NCBI GenBank assembly: GCA_964652075.1
Contig: CAZYZQ010000108.1
Location: forward strand, 1 to 6,295
Source of the DNA: CAZYZQ01 sp964652075
Lineage (GTDB): Bacteria > Bacillota > Clostridia > Oscillospirales > Oscillospiraceae
DNA length: 6,295 nucleotides
Reading direction: 5' to 3'
Position numbers and translations under genes: made by a program
The notes under the pieces: generated by a model
Database searches by the model: none
What the model was told of the DNA's origin: nothing
The model's input: the letters and a program-made list of their open reading frames with translations, nothing else
Part shown: positions 5,074-6,295 of the stretch, in pieces
How positions within the stretch are numbered: position 1 is the stretch's first letter
How the letters are laid out: each line of letters begins with the position of its first letter

Positions 5074-6112
5074 ATGGAACGCATAATGTCTTGGAACAAT
5101 AAGGGTGTCACAGGAAAAACAAGTTTAGCATTTCAAATTATCTGTGACTATGCTCACAAAAATCCAGATAAGAAGATATTAGCAGATATTAGCAATTGAT
5201 GTCTGCCCTCAAGCAAATCTGTCGGAATTATTATTAGGTGGACTAAACCAAGGCGGTAGTGATAACTTGCTAAAGAGGCAGGGAACTACACCGCGGGCTA
5301 CCATTGGTGGTTATTTTCAACTGCGACTTCCGTCACCATATTCTCCTCCCACTTTCACTGCTGCCGACTTTATTACATCCCCAAATGATTATAATTCTTT
5401 CATTCCTAAGAATATTGATTTATTATGCGGTGACCCATTATTAGAATTGCAGGCAAATGCAATTTCAACTTTAGCTAATAACCAAATTCCTGGTACAAAC
5501 ACATGGCTTGCTATTATCAATTGGATAGATGACTTTTTAGTTCAATTATAAGATTCTTATGATTTGGCTTTTTTTGACGCAAATCCCAGTTTTTCAATCT
5601 ATACTTAAATTGCAATTTCGGCTTGTGACAAATTGATTTTACCTGTAATGGCAGATGATTCTTCACGACGTGCCATCCAAAACGCATTCTCTTTGGTCTA
5701 TGGATTAAAACTTCCATCAGAAATCTATACTCGGTATGCTTTTGCCGAAAAAATGAAAGAAGCTGGAAAAGAGTTGCCGAAAGTCCACATGATATTAAAG
5801 AATCGACTTACTCAATACATGGGGCCTGCTTCAGCTTATGCAACTGTTCTAAAAGCTATTGATCGCGATATAGAATCTTTGTTAAAGAATCATCCAGACA
5901 TTTTCTCATTTTCTTCTGTTGAAGACGGAATTGTGAATATACGTGATTTCCAAACCACAGGCGTTGTCTCAGGCGCACGCGGTTGTCCACTTTATGCTCT
6001 CACTGCCGGATGATTGGACATTCTTGGACAGCGTGTTCAAGTCAAAGAGGAATACCGGCAAAATTGTGTTAATAATATCGGTGAAGTTACATCCAAGCTT
6101 TTTCAAGAATAA
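5074..6112 (+). pseudogene. ParA/Soj-family (AAA_31) ATPase pseudogene
   Basis: Joined across its lesions this is a ParA-type ATPase of 342 residues. In order, the motifs are a deviant Walker A NKGVTGKTS (residues 9-17), the IDVCPQANLSE A' motif (38-48), a Walker B-like LAFFDANPSFSIY (162-174, Asp165), CDKLILPVMADDSSRRA, and a C-terminal GCPLYALTAG...GQRVQVKEEY. Family members move or position DNA or protein cargo by ATP-driven dimer cycles on nucleoid DNA. Lesions: codon 12 is GTC where the family has Gly (GGC); a 10-bp tandem duplication (5174-5193) shifts the frame to a TGA at 5197; TAA at 5549 and at 5606; TGA at 6011. The last three leave the frame unchanged on both sides, and the natural stop is TAA at 6110. 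Codon use is AT-rich, unlike the genes to the left. No ParB or parS is visible, so it was probably a solo or mobile-element ParA. Any short product would be the 41-residue head. Confidence 0.9.
5174..5194 (+). repeat. 10-bp tandem duplication causing a frameshift
   Basis: AGATATTAGC is present twice in a row (5174-5183 and 5184-5193), with the period continuing one base to 5194. Removing one copy restores the reading KKILAIDVCPQANLSE, the expected A' region of ParA. The duplication is therefore the mutation itself, a slippage-type event. Confidence 0.92.
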
Positions 6113-6191
6113 AGCCTCTTGCCGGCGGTCAGCAAACCATTGATATTTCTGTGCTTCTTCAAGTCCTATAATTTCACTCGGACCAAAGGAA

Positions 6192-6226
6192 AGGCGTCTC
6201 AAATGTTGAGTTTGAGACGCCTTTTT
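6192..6226 (+). terminator. Rho-independent terminator after the ParA-like relic
   Basis: A perfect 12-bp stem AGGCGTCTCAAA/TTTGAGACGCCT (6192-6203 with 6211-6222), a 7-base loop and five Ts form a strong plus-strand terminator 80 bp past the relic's stop. The minus-strand side has only TTCCTTT after the stem, so it works mainly rightward. Confidence 0.9.
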
Positions 6227-6295
6227 CTTGTTTATGGGTGTTTTCTTGAGATATGACGGATTTACGTGCGGAATTTCTGGAAAAATGCTTTTTGA

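Noticed and set aside
5517..5717. Minus-strand open frame within the ParA relic
   Set aside because: It is antisense to the Walker B region of the relic and has no start signals or recognisable domain.
6036..6046. GTTCAAGTC match to the tRNA T-loop, as a possible attachment-site copy
   Set aside because: Only nine bases agree and they encode conserved ParA residues (RVQVK). An attachment repeat would be expected to extend to the tRNA 3' end.
5969..6202. Minus-strand open frame of 77 codons beginning MRRLSFGPSEIIGLEE
   Set aside because: Most of it is antisense to the end of the ParA relic. Its start is a TTG within the terminator stem with no Shine-Dalgarno. The first 30 residues look protein-like, so a gene remnant is not fully excluded, but nothing supports it.
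6253..6295. Possible start of a further plus-strand gene (MTDLRAEFLEK), open to the right edge
   Set aside because: Only 14 codons are visible, the upstream GAG is a weak ribosome binding site, and no promoter is seen after the terminator. It cannot be judged from this window.
1..6295. CRISPR array, rRNA, insertion sequence or transposase
   Set aside because: No spaced repeat series, no rRNA-like sequence and no transposase or terminal inverted repeats were found on either strand.

Overview
The first 4.7 kb is GC-rich and reads as chromosome of a high-GC Firmicute. A Clostridia/Oscillospiraceae-like gut anaerobe is the best guess, because a B12-binding radical SAM protein, its DUF2344 partner and an M50 site-2-like protease are neighbours, and because a YtrA-type GntR regulator is coupled to an ABC transporter. 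The genus cannot be named from this window. From about 4.96 kb onward the DNA is much more AT-rich and holds a decaying gene, which suggests an acquired segment next to a tRNA gene.

Layout, left to right. (1) 1-714, minus strand: a strong promoter with overlapping palindromes drives a GntR/YtrA-family repressor, which is translationally coupled (ATGA overlap) to an ABC transporter ATPase that runs off the left edge. (2) 725-4634, minus strand: an apparent operon of a small membrane protein, an M50 metalloprotease, a B12-binding radical SAM protein, its DUF2344 partner and a glyoxalase/VOC gene. The VOC gene is interrupted by an in-frame TAG. A rho-independent terminator follows at 725-753. 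(3) 4674-4826, plus strand: a consensus promoter, tRNA-Pro(CGG) with encoded CCA, and a terminator. (4) 4852-4938: a tight cluster of stem-loops of unknown role. (5) 5013-6226, plus strand: a ParA-family ATPase pseudogene with recognisable promoter, ribosome binding site and terminator. The coding sequence carries a 10-bp duplication frameshift, three premature stops and a substitution in the Walker A motif. (6) 6227-6295: nothing that can be supported.

How they fit together: the GntR/ABC pair is a typical self-regulated efflux or stress cassette. The protease and radical SAM cluster resembles the conserved Firmicute neighbourhood near spoIVFA-spoIVFB-rplU, but rng and rplU are not in this window. 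The ParA pseudogene is a solo cassette with no ParB or parS visible. I do not see convincing evidence of a wholly new system. The most notable items are the multi-lesion ParA relic beside the tRNA, the stem-loop cluster, and the single amber codon in an otherwise intact VOC gene.
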